In this document: positions 1 to 5,056 of the stretch, in pieces
How the letters are laid out: each line of letters starts with the position of its first letter
How positions within the stretch are numbered: the stretch's first letter is position 1
Origin: Eikenella sp963515595
GTDB lineage: Bacteria > Pseudomonadota > Gammaproteobacteria > Burkholderiales > Neisseriaceae
Length of the DNA stretch: 9,425 nt
Direction: 5' to 3'
Assembly: GCA_963515595.1 (NCBI GenBank)
Contig: CAUPYH010000067.1
Coordinates: forward strand, 1 to 9,425
Program-made: the position numbers and the translations under genes
Notes under the pieces: model-generated
What the model was told of the DNA's origin: nothing
Databases searched by the model: none
The model's input: only the letters and a program-made list of their open reading frames with translations

Positions 1-1
1 C

Positions 2-511
2 AGCATTATGCTGGCCGCCTATCCCGAAGCCGACCCGGAAAAAATCGTGCAGGCTTCTTTTGACCAAATGGCGCAACTGCAAGACCTGGCAGGCGCCGTG
101 CGCAACCTGCGCGGCGAAATGGGCATCGCCCCAAACGTGAAAGCACCGCTGTTTGTCGAAAGCGCGGACGACTTGGCGGACTACCTCAAATACCTGCCGA
201 TGATGACCCGCCTGACCGAAGCACAGCAAGTCGCCGCCCTGCCCGAAAGCGAAGACGCCCCCGTCGCCGTCTGCAACGGCGCGCGCCTGATGCTGAAAGT
301 CGAAATCGACAAAGCCGCCGAAACCGCCCGTTTGAGCAAAGAAGCCGAGAAGCTGCAAAAAGCCTTGGACAAACTCAACGCCAAACTCTCCAAACCCGGC
401 TACACCGAAAAAGCCCCCGCGCATCTGGTGGAAAAAGACAAAGCCGATTTGGCGGAATTGGAGGCGAAAATGGCGAAGGTGCAGGCTACTTTGGAGAAGT
501 TGAGAGGATAA
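2..511 (+). CDS. valS: Valyl-tRNA synthetase, C-terminal fragment (5' end outside window)
   Basis: Class I aminoacyl-tRNA synthetase that charges tRNA-Val in the cytoplasm. Only the last 169 codons are visible; the reading frame is open from base 2, so the Met codon at 8 is internal. The first residues, SIMLAAYPEADPEK, match the region after the anticodon-binding domain. The remainder is the C-terminal tRNA-contacting arm. From about base 299 it becomes a Lys/Glu/Leu-rich heptad-like coiled coil (ARLSKEAEKLQKALDKLNAK, then a second helix ending in LEKLRG), broken by a Gly-Tyr turn. This helical hairpin is characteristic of bacterial ValS and separates it from IleS and LeuS. The catalytic HIGH and KMSKS motifs lie upstream and cannot be checked. 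Codon use is GC-rich and typical of the window. The gene ends with TAA, and a lone DUS follows 19 bases later. Confidence 0.93.
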   Translation, partial: SIMLAAYPEADPEKIVQASFDQMAQLQDLAGAVRNLRGEMGIAPNVKAPLFVESADDLADYLKYLPMMTRLTEAQQVAALPESEDAPVAVCNGARLMLKVEIDKAAETARLSKEAEKLQKALDKLNAKLSKPGYTEKAPAHLVEKDKADLAELEAKMAKVQATLEKLRG

Positions 512-530
512 ACCTTTTCAGCAATCCAAT

Positions 531-542
531 AGGCTACCTGAA
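531..542 (+). repeat. DNA uptake sequence (AG-eikDUS), single copy
   Basis: Exact AGGCTACCTGAA between valS and the next gene. It has no full inverted mate. Only a short complement (TTTTCAG at 515-521 against CTGAAAA at 538-544) could form a weak 7-bp hairpin after valS, so it is at best a poor terminator. Confidence 0.9.
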
Positions 543-572
543 AATGCAATCTGCCACCGAGAAGTGAAAAAT

Positions 573-986
573 ATGAAGCCTTATCTGAAAAGTTTCCTGC
601 TAATTGTGTTCGGCCTGCCCCTGCTGATTGCCTGCCTGATGATTGCCGCCGCGCTGCTGAATGGTGATTTGTTTATGGATTTGTCTTCGCCCGAACACCG
701 CCACTTTTATGCCAGCCTGCTGTTGCTATTGTGGCTGTACTGCCTGCCTGCGGTGGCCGCGTATATTTTGCTGGCGGTATGGCTGAGGCTTTGGCGCGGT
801 TGGCGCGGAGCGGGCGTATCTGCCGCGTTAGGGTTTGCCTTGGCAATATCGTCTATCGTATTGGGTGAGATGTTTTGGGGCGACGGCTTCGTAGAATGGG
901 GGCTGACCTTGGCCATCGGCACTATCTCGGCCTTTGCGGCAGCCGTCATGTCGCTCTGCCTGCCCAAAAGGCAATCCGTGGAATAA
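573..986 (+). CDS. Small integral membrane protein, unknown function
   Basis: I do not recognise this protein. It has about 137 residues and four strongly hydrophobic stretches, counted from the ATG at 573. TM1 is about residues 5-29 (SFLLIVFGLPLL...), TM2 about 45-70 (a Leu-rich run, then WLYCLPAVAAYILLAVWL), TM3 about 80-100 and TM4 about 107-130. The loops are short. A basic cluster (RLWRGWRG) follows TM2 and a basic tail (PKRQSVE) ends the protein, which suggests an inner-membrane protein with both termini in the cytoplasm. A GTG at 564 would add three residues. I prefer the ATG at 573 because GAGAAG at 559-564 is a good Shine-Dalgarno with 8 bases of spacing, and that motif overlaps the GTG. 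It stands alone between valS and fabA, with a DUS hairpin downstream. No catalytic motif is visible. Confidence 0.7.
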   Translation: MKPYLKSFLLIVFGLPLLIACLMIAAALLNGDLFMDLSSPEHRHFYASLLLLLWLYCLPAVAAYILLAVWLRLWRGWRGAGVSAALGFALAISSIVLGEMFWGDGFVEWGLTLAIGTISAFAAAVMSLCLPKRQSVE

Positions 987-1055
987 TATTTGCCGGCATC
1001 ACCGCAGTTTCAAAAAGTTTCTCCCGCTAACACCGACTTGCCAAAAGGATAAAAG

Positions 1056-1095
1056 GGGCTACCTGAAAAACACAGCTAGTATTTTCAGGTAGTCT
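1056..1095 (+). terminator. DUS inverted pair, weak terminator-like hairpin
   Basis: GGCTACCTGAAAA (1057-1069) pairs with TTTTCAGGTAGTC (1082-1094) across a 12-base loop, with one G-U pair. Both arms are DUS copies with one substitution each (GGGCTACCTGAA at 1056-1067; reverse strand AGACTACCTGAA at 1084-1095). The downstream T tract is interrupted (TCTTCTGTT), so termination is probably partial. It would end transcription from the membrane-protein gene. Confidence 0.6.
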
Positions 1096-1107
1096 TCTGT
1101 TATACAA

Positions 1108-1163
1108 GCCGCGCCGATAGGATTAAAATGCCGCTGGCAAAGCTATCGGCCAGATTGCGCGGC
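1108..1163 (+). promoter_or_regulatory. Compound dyad upstream of fabA (possible structured RNA or operator)
   Basis: The 13-base arm GCCGCGCCGATAG (1108-1120) is complementary to two separate blocks downstream: CTATCG (1143-1148) and GCGCGGC (1157-1163). The 8 bases between these blocks contain GCCAG (1149-1153), which complements CTGGC (1134-1138) in the apical loop. As RNA this gives either a bulged hairpin with a pseudoknot or two alternative hairpins. As DNA it is a large interrupted palindrome abutting the promoter. The right arm overlaps the proposed fabA -35 box, so a DNA operator role is equally plausible. Function is inferred only. Confidence 0.4.
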
Positions 1164-1183
1164 ACGGCATAATCAAATAGAAT
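1155..1183 (+). promoter_or_regulatory. Putative sigma-70 promoter of fabA
   Basis: TTGCGC (1155-1160) and TAGAAT (1178-1183) are separated by exactly 17 bases. The -10 box matches the consensus at 5 of 6 positions and the -35 box at 3 of 6. The start site would be near 1190, leaving a leader of about 100 bases before the fabA ATG. Confidence 0.45.
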
Positions 1184-1264
1184 GCTTAATCTAGAGCTAA
1201 AACCTAAATTGTGCCGTAAGCGCTTCGCCAACCAACAATTCTGGCTTTTCTCCCACTATATCAA

Positions 1265-1279
1265 GCTGCCTTTGGCAGC
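1265..1279 (+). promoter_or_regulatory. Hairpin immediately upstream of the fabA ribosome-binding site
   Basis: GCTGCC, TTT, GGCAGC forms a perfect 6-bp stem with a 3-base loop. It ends 3 bases before the AAGGA Shine-Dalgarno (1283-1287). Such a hairpin could modulate ribosome access or protect the mRNA 5' region; this is inferred from position. Confidence 0.4.
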
Positions 1280-1292
1280 ATTAAGGATACCC

Positions 1293-1817
1293 ATGAGCAA
1301 TTTCGTTCCACAAAACAGCTACTCCAAAGAAGAACTCTTAGCCTGCGGCCGCGGCGAACTTTTCGGCGCGGGCAACGCGCAGCTGCCGGTGCCCAATATG
1401 TTGATGATCGACCGCATCGTGAACATCAACAACACCGGCGGCAAATACGGCAAGGGCGAAATCATCGCCGAATTGGATATCCACCCCGATTTGTGGTTCT
1501 TCGGCTGCCACTTCATCGGCGATCCGGTAATGCCCGGCTGCCTGGGTTTGGACGCCATGTGGCAATTAGTAGGCTTCTTCCTGGGCTGGACGGGTGCGCC
1601 CGGCCGCGGCCGCGCCTTGGGCTGCGCCGAAGTGAAATTCACCGGCCAAGTATTGCCCAAACACAAGAAAATCACTTACCACATCCACATGAAGCGCGTA
1701 ATGAACAGCAAGCTGGTGTTGGGCATTGCCGATGCGGAAATGAGCGTGGACGGCCATAAGATTTACGAAGGAAACGGTCTGCGCGTAGGTTTGTTTACCA
1801 GCACAGACGATTTCTAG
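1293..1817 (+). CDS. fabA: 3-hydroxyacyl-ACP dehydratase/isomerase FabA
   Basis: Cytoplasmic type II fatty acid synthesis enzyme. It dehydrates 3-hydroxydecanoyl-ACP and isomerises trans-2- to cis-3-decenoyl-ACP, which is the branch point to unsaturated fatty acids. At 174 residues it matches the usual size (172 in E. coli) and aligns throughout. Visible blocks are YSKEELLACGRGELFG near the N-terminus, LPVPNMLMIDRI, and the hot-dog-fold core WFFGCHFIGDPVMPG with the catalytic His at residue 73. LGLDAMWQ follows with the catalytic Asp at residue 87, then EVKFTGQVLP. The His/Asp pair plus the LDAMWQ helix separates FabA from FabZ. The start at 1293 has AAGGA five bases upstream. An in-frame ATG at 1182 would add 37 unrelated residues and overlaps the promoter, so I reject it. 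fabB follows 92 bases later, the usual partner arrangement. Confidence 0.97.
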   Translation: MSNFVPQNSYSKEELLACGRGELFGAGNAQLPVPNMLMIDRIVNINNTGGKYGKGEIIAELDIHPDLWFFGCHFIGDPVMPGCLGLDAMWQLVGFFLGWTGAPGRGRALGCAEVKFTGQVLPKHKKITYHIHMKRVMNSKLVLGIADAEMSVDGHKIYEGNGLRVGLFTSTDDF

Positions 1818-1822
1818 CCAAC

Positions 1823-1885
1823 GGGCTACCTGAAAACGCCGGCTTTAATTCAACAGAAGCTTCTGCGTTACTTTTCAGGTAGCCT
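1823..1885 (+). repeat. DUS inverted pair between fabA and fabB
   Basis: GGCTACCTGAAAA (1824-1836) and TTTTCAGGTAGCC (1872-1884) are perfectly complementary over 13 bases with a 35-base loop. The loop contains a 10-base palindrome, AGAAGCTTCT. The left DUS has G for A at its first base and the right copy is exact on the minus strand. No T run follows, so it may be a partial terminator or attenuator setting fabB expression relative to fabA. Confidence 0.65.
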
Positions 1886-1909
1886 ACTTTCCTAACGGAG
1901 TTCATTATT

Positions 1910-3121
1910 ATGAAACGAGTAGTCGTAACCGGTATCGGCATCGTGTCCAGCTTGGGCAACAACTGCCGCGAAGTGCTCGAATCGCTGCGCCAGCTCAAAT
2001 CCGGCATCGCTTTTGATGAAAGCTACAGCGAAATGGGCTTGCGCTCGCACGTGGCCGGCAACATCAAAATCGACACCAAAGAGCATATCGACCGCAAAAT
2101 CCTGCGCTTTATGGGCAACGCTGCAGCCTATGCCTATATCGCCATGAAAGAAGCCATCGCCCACGCCGGGCTCACCGAAGAACAGGTATCAAACGTACGC
2201 ACCGGCATCGTGGCCGGCAGCGGCGGCGCCTCTTCCGCCTCGCAAGTGGAAGCAGCCGATACCTTGCGCGAAAGCGGCGTGAAGCGCATCGGCCCCTACG
2301 GCGTAACCAAAACCATGGCCTCCACTGTGGCCGCCTGCTTGGCTACCCCGTTTAAAATCAAAGGTGTGAACTATTCCATCAGTTCTGCCTGCTCCACTTC
2401 CGCCCACTGTATCGGCCACGCCGCCGAACTGATTCAGCTTGGTAAACAAGACATCGTGTTTGCCGGCGGCGGCGAAGAAGTATCGTGGCAGATGAGTTCC
2501 CTATTTGACGCCATGGGCGCATTATCGAGCAAATACAACGATACGCCCGAACAAGCCAGCCGTGCCTACGATGCCGACCGCGACGGCTTCGTGATTTCCG
2601 GCGGCGGCAGCATTTTGGTGATGGAAGAATACGAGCACGCCAAAGCGCGCGGCGCCAACATTTTGTGTGAACTCACCGGCTACGGCGCCACTTCCGACGG
2701 CCACGATATGGTACAGCCATCCGGCGAAGGCGCGGTGCGCTGCATGCAGATGGCACTGGCCCAGCACGGCGGCAGCGTGGACTACATCAATGCCCACGGC
2801 ACATCCACCCCGGTTGGTGACACCAAAGAACTCGGCGCCATCCGCGAAACCTTTGAAGGCAAAGAAGTGCCACTCATCAGCTCCACCAAATCCCTATCCG
2901 GCCATGCGTTGGGCGCTGCCGGCTCAAACGAGGCGATTTACTCTATTCTGATGATGCTCAATGATTTCGTGTGTGCCAGCGCCAATGTGCTGAACTTAGA
3001 TGAAAAAGCCGCCGGCCTGCCGATTGTGCGCGAAAACATCAGCAAAAAACTCAATGCCGTGATGTCGAACAGCTTCGGCTTCGGCGGCACCAATGCCACG
3101 CTGATTTTCAGCCGCGTGTAG
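1910..3121 (+). CDS. fabB: 3-oxoacyl-ACP synthase I FabB (KAS I)
   Basis: Condensing enzyme that elongates acyl-ACP with malonyl-ACP. KAS I is the isoform required to extend cis-3-decenoyl-ACP made by FabA, so the pair makes unsaturated fatty acids. The 403 residues compare with 406 in E. coli FabB. The thiolase-fold Cys-His-His triad is intact: Cys161 in YSISSACSTSAH, His296 in INAHGTSTPVGD and His332 in SLSGHALGAAG. The C-terminal FGFGGTNATL motif is also present. The N-terminus MKRVVVTGIGIVSSLGNN and GGEEVSWQMSSLFDAMGALS are FabB-like rather than FabF-like. The start has ACGGAG nine bases upstream. It is followed by a DUS and then a strong terminator at 3138-3172, so the fabA-fabB unit ends here. 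Confidence 0.97.
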   Translation: MKRVVVTGIGIVSSLGNNCREVLESLRQLKSGIAFDESYSEMGLRSHVAGNIKIDTKEHIDRKILRFMGNAAAYAYIAMKEAIAHAGLTEEQVSNVRTGIVAGSGGASSASQVEAADTLRESGVKRIGPYGVTKTMASTVAACLATPFKIKGVNYSISSACSTSAHCIGHAAELIQLGKQDIVFAGGGEEVSWQMSSLFDAMGALSSKYNDTPEQASRAYDADRDGFVISGGGSILVMEEYEHAKARGANILCELTGYGATSDGHDMVQPSGEGAVRCMQMALAQHGGSVDYINAHGTSTPVGDTKELGAIRETFEGKEVPLISSTKSLSGHALGAAGSNEAIYSILMMLNDFVCASANVLNLDEKAAGLPIVRENISKKLNAVMSNSFGFGGTNATLIFSRV

Positions 3122-3124
3122 TAA

Positions 3125-3136
3125 AGGCTACCTGAA
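3125..3136 (+). repeat. DNA uptake sequence, single copy after fabB
   Basis: Exact AGGCTACCTGAA starting 3 bases after the fabB stop codon and immediately preceding, but not forming, the terminator stem. Confidence 0.9.
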
Positions 3137-3137
3137 A

Positions 3138-3172
3138 AACAGCCGGACCTGCTTTGAGGTTCGGCTGTTTTT
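3138..3172 (+). terminator. Intrinsic terminator of fabA-fabB
   Basis: AACAGCCGGACC (3138-3149) pairs with GGTTCGGCTGTT (3158-3169) through 12 positions with one G-U pair and an 8-base loop, followed by a T run (3168-3172). This is the only strong terminator in the window whose stem is not made of DUS copies. Confidence 0.85.
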
Positions 3173-3279
3173 ATATGGTTTTTTCTGGCGTAAAAATCGG
3201 CAACTTCAGCATACCATATCCGTTTACCTGATAATGAGGCAAAGCATGCAACAGTGTTTGTAAAGTTTTTGCCAATTTT

Positions 3280-3291
3280 TTCAGGTAGCCT
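3280..3291 (-). repeat. DNA uptake sequence, single copy, reverse orientation
   Basis: Exact TTCAGGTAGCCT on the plus strand, preceded by a T run, with no nearby forward mate. The nearest forward copy is about 150 bases away, at 3125. Confidence 0.88.
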
Positions 3292-3426
3292 TGATAATTA
3301 CCCAGCCTACCATTATCTTAGTAACGATAGATTTTTAAAAATACACTTGCTGATGTGATTTATTCTGATTTTTTGGTTAAGACGAGCCTTTTTGGCTAGA
3401 TAATTTTGCCAAGCATGGTCAATAAC

Positions 3427-3440
3427 TTGACCTTAATCAA
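3427..3440 (+). promoter_or_regulatory. FNR/CRP-family-like binding site upstream of farR
   Basis: TTGACCTTAATCAA matches the FNR consensus TTGAT-N4-ATCAA at 9 of 10 defined positions. The same TTGACC half also forms a second dyad with GGTCAA (3417-3422) across TAAC. The centre lies about 38 bases before the start predicted from TATTAT (3459-3464), or about 55 before that from TATAAT (3477-3482). Identification rests on the motif alone. Confidence 0.4.
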
Positions 3441-3458
3441 GAAAATCAATAATCCGCA

Positions 3459-3482
3459 TATTATGGGCTAGAGTTCTATAAT
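3459..3482 (+). promoter_or_regulatory. Candidate farR promoter -10 boxes
   Basis: A perfect TATAAT lies at 3477-3482 and a 5-of-6 TATTAT at 3459-3464. Neither has a good -35 hexamer at 16-18 bases, consistent with an activator-dependent promoter. The leader to the farR start would be about 90 to 110 bases. Confidence 0.4.
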
Positions 3483-3505
3483 AAACTGAATCAATACCCT
3501 GATCG

Positions 3506-3520
3506 TTAATAGGGAATTAA
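3506..3520 (+). promoter_or_regulatory. Candidate MarR-type operator (TTAAT-N5-ATTAA)
   Basis: TTAATAGGGAATTAA is an AT-rich palindrome with 5-base arms and a 5-base spacer, lying just downstream of the -10 box at 3477-3482. MarR-family repressors commonly autoregulate from such sites, so farR autoregulation is plausible; no specific FarR consensus was matched. Confidence 0.3.
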
Positions 3521-3579
3521 TTATAAAAAACCACACAAAAATGTTGCCAACTACTTCGTCTGTACCAAGGGAGATCGCG

Positions 3580-4026
3580 ATGATCAAGCATTCCAAACAT
3601 TCTTCGCTAAATATTGCGTTAATACAGGCGCGCGAAGCGTTGATGACGCATTTTCGCCCGCTGCTCAACGAAATCGGCCTCACCGACCAGCAATGGCGTA
3701 TCCTGCGCCTCTTGGCCGAAAACGGTACGATGGATTTCCAAGACTTGGCCCGCAGCGCCTGTATCCTGCGCCCCAGCCTTACCGGTATCCTTACCCGCCT
3801 GGAAAAAATGAAGCTGGTGGTGCGCCTGCGCCCGGCCAACGACCACCGCCGCGTTTACCTCAAGCTTACCGAAGAAGGCGAGCGTACCTTCAACGACTTT
3901 GTCGGCAAAATCGATGCCTGCTACGACGACATCGAAAGCCAGCTTTCTAAAGAAAAACTGGAACAGCTGCACGAATTGCTGAACCAAATGGCTGCTATTC
4001 ATGTGGCCACAATGGCGCGGATGTAA
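3580..4026 (+). CDS. farR: MarR-family repressor of the FarR/NadR/HpaR group
   Basis: Cytoplasmic winged-helix repressor, 148 residues. In gonococci FarR represses the farAB fatty-acid efflux pump. The meningococcal orthologue NadR represses the adhesin gene nadA and is released by 4-hydroxyphenylacetate; the related HpaR controls homoprotocatechuate catabolism. Visible features are the N-terminal helix SLNIALIQAREALM, the helix-turn-helix region at about residues 52-75 (MDFQDLARSACILRPSLTGI) and the wing at about 85-95 with DHRR. The NadR ligand-pocket residues as I recall them (Ser9, Asn11, Trp39, Arg43, Tyr115) fall at identical numbers when the start is 3580. That start also has AAGGGAG six bases upstream, so I reject the ATG at 3541. 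Its targets are not in this window. It sits next to fabA-fabB but is separated by a terminator. The symbol is assigned by family resemblance. Confidence 0.88.
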   Translation: MIKHSKHSSLNIALIQAREALMTHFRPLLNEIGLTDQQWRILRLLAENGTMDFQDLARSACILRPSLTGILTRLEKMKLVVRLRPANDHRRVYLKLTEEGERTFNDFVGKIDACYDDIESQLSKEKLEQLHELLNQMAAIHVATMARM

Positions 4027-4044
4027 GGCCTTACCGTATTCCGT

Positions 4045-4090
4045 AAAGGCTACCTGAAAACCTCTGTCCGGTTTTTCAGGTAGCCTTTTT
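4045..4090 (+). terminator. DUS-built intrinsic terminator of farR
   Basis: AAAGGCTACCTGAAAA (4045-4060) pairs perfectly with TTTTCAGGTAGCCTTT (4073-4088) over a 12-base loop, and the T run extends to 4090. Exact DUS copies form both arms (4047-4058 plus strand; 4075-4086 minus strand). Confidence 0.85.
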
Positions 4091-4181
4091 CTATAGCCAA
4101 AGCACTTCGCTGCTTACTTTATATTGGCCTGCCTGCTACGGCTCACTACCGAGTAGGAAAAAATCATTGTTTTAGCTATAG
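4091..4181. repeat. 91-bp segment with imperfect terminal inverted repeats (possible miniature element)
   Basis: The left end CTATAGCCAAAGCA (4091-4104) and the right end TGTTTTAGCTATAG (4168-4181) are inverted repeats matching at 12 of 14 positions. The interior has small hairpins (AAGCA/TGCTT; CTAC/GTAG) but no reading frame. It lies exactly between the farR terminator and the cdsA promoter, which suits a small non-autonomous element. There is no transposase, and target duplication is not evident. Confidence 0.3.
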
Positions 4182-4197
4182 GTAAGGCAGTTTCGCT

Positions 4198-4203
4198 TAT
4201 AAT
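4198..4203 (+). promoter_or_regulatory. Putative cdsA promoter -10 box
   Basis: A perfect TATAAT lies 48 bases before the cdsA start. No convincing -35 hexamer is seen at 16-18 bases upstream; that region is the right end of the possible miniature element. Predicted start is near 4210, with a leader of about 40 bases that contains a DUS. Confidence 0.45.
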
Positions 4204-4228
4204 CCTGCAATCAAAACAAATATGCCAA

Positions 4229-4240
4229 AGGCTACCTGAA
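4229..4240 (+). repeat. DNA uptake sequence in the cdsA leader
   Basis: Exact AGGCTACCTGAA ending 11 bases before the cdsA ATG, where a Shine-Dalgarno would lie. The only purine-rich stretch before the start (GAAAGAA) comes partly from the DUS end, so the uptake sequence may double as part of the ribosome-binding site. Confidence 0.88.
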
Positions 4241-4251
4241 AGAACCCAACC

Positions 4252-5049
4252 ATGCTCAAACAACGAATCCTCACCGCCCTGGTTTTACTGCCGCTGATGC
4301 TCGGTATGCTGTTTGCCGCCGGCAGCAGCCTGTGGGCACTGTTTTCCGGCCTGATTGCCCTGCTCGCCCTGTGGGAATACAGCCGGCTATGCAGCATGCC
4401 AGAACAAATGCAGCGGCCTTATTTGGCCGGTACCGCGCTGTTTATGGTACTGGCGTGGAGTGGCGGTTGGCGGCTGCCAGCAGCAGCATGGGCAATCGTG
4501 CTCGCCTTCTGGCTGCTCGGCATGCCTGCCTGGCTGCGTTTCAAATGGCGTTTGCAGGCCGATTGGAAAGGTATGGCCGCCGGCTGGCTGCTGATGCTGC
4601 CTTTCTGGTTTGCCCTGCTGGAGCTGCGCCCCAACAGCCAATCCGCACTCCATCTCTTAGCTGTGATGATGCTGGTATGGATTGCCGACGTGTTTGCCTA
4701 TGTATTCGGCCGGCTGTGGGGCAAACACAAACTGGCCCCCACCATCAGCCCTAGCAAAAGCTGGGAAGGCGTGTTTGGCGGACTGTTGTGCGTACTGGTG
4801 TATGCCTCATTGGCACGCGCTGTCGGCTGGTTCGGCTTCAATATTTCCTGGCTCGGCATCATGCTCACTGCCACTGTACTTACCTTCGTAGGCATCGGCG
4901 GCGACCTTTTGGAGAGCTGGTTTAAACGTGCTGCCGGCGTGAAAGACAGCAGCAATCTGCTTCCCGGCCACGGCGGGGTGTTCGACCGTGTGGATTCGCT
5001 GATAGCTGTGTTGAGCGTATATGCCGCCATCGGCATGTTGTTTGGCTGA
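4252..5049 (+). CDS. cdsA: Phosphatidate cytidylyltransferase (CDP-diacylglycerol synthase)
   Basis: Inner-membrane enzyme that converts phosphatidic acid and CTP to CDP-diacylglycerol and pyrophosphate; this is the precursor of phosphatidylethanolamine, phosphatidylglycerol and cardiolipin. The 265 residues fit the family. The CDS signature is complete at residues 222-248: SWFKR, then VKDSS, then LPGHGGVFDRVD with the metal and substrate acidic residues. The preceding conserved block DVFAYVFGRLWGKHK followed by ISPSKSWEG is also present. Multiple hydrophobic helices occupy the N-terminal half (MLKQRILTALVLLPLMLGML and several Trp/Leu-rich segments). The start at 4252 agrees with the family N-terminus, although the ribosome-binding site is weak. 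In many proteobacteria cdsA lies between uppS and dxr/rseP; here none of those is adjacent and the gene is bounded by terminator-like structures. Confidence 0.95.
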   Translation: MLKQRILTALVLLPLMLGMLFAAGSSLWALFSGLIALLALWEYSRLCSMPEQMQRPYLAGTALFMVLAWSGGWRLPAAAWAIVLAFWLLGMPAWLRFKWRLQADWKGMAAGWLLMLPFWFALLELRPNSQSALHLLAVMMLVWIADVFAYVFGRLWGKHKLAPTISPSKSWEGVFGGLLCVLVYASLARAVGWFGFNISWLGIMLTATVLTFVGIGGDLLESWFKRAAGVKDSSNLLPGHGGVFDRVDSLIAVLSVYAAIGMLFG

Positions 5050-5056
5050 ATAGAAA

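Larger units (their letters stand above)
987..1292 (+). other. 306-base intergenic region with terminator, structured leader and fabA promoter
   Basis: No credible gene is present. In order it holds a featureless stretch (987-1055), a DUS inverted pair (1056-1095), a GC-rich compound dyad (1108-1163), a likely sigma-70 promoter (1155-1183), an AATTGT/ACAATT inverted repeat (1208-1213 and 1235-1240) around an AGCGCT palindrome, and a compact hairpin (1265-1279) immediately before the fabA ribosome-binding site. The concentration of structure suggests regulation of fabA. Confidence 0.7.
3122..3579 (+). other. Long intergenic region between fabB and farR
   Basis: No credible gene is present in this 458-base gap. 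It holds a DUS (3125-3136), the fabB terminator (3138-3172), a lone reverse DUS (3280-3291), overlapping dyads including an FNR-like site (3417-3440), candidate -10 boxes (3459-3464 and 3477-3482) and an AT-rich palindrome (3506-3520). The heptamer TAACGAT occurs at 3322-3328 and inverted at 3502-3508. From about 3300 it becomes AT-rich, unlike the flanking genes. Confidence 0.65.

Noticed and set aside
1182..1292. In-frame upstream ATG that would give FabA a 37-residue N-terminal extension
   Set aside because: The ATG overlaps the proposed -10 box, has no ribosome-binding site, and the extra residues have no counterpart in FabA. The start at 1293 has AAGGA at five bases and the family-typical length.
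3292..3540. tRNA or a defined small RNA gene in the AT-rich gap
   Set aside because: There is no cloverleaf or T-loop motif and no hairpin followed by a T run that would end a small RNA. The long farR leader explains transcription here.
3541..3579. Upstream ATG for the FarR-type regulator
   Set aside because: The ATG at 3580 has AAGGGAG six bases upstream, and the NadR pocket residues then fall at the same numbers. The upstream stretch has no motif.
3468..3839. Minus-strand open frame of 123 codons overlapping farR
   Set aside because: It is antisense to a clear gene. Its Arg/Ser/Ile composition reflects the complementary codons, and it has no start signal or family resemblance.
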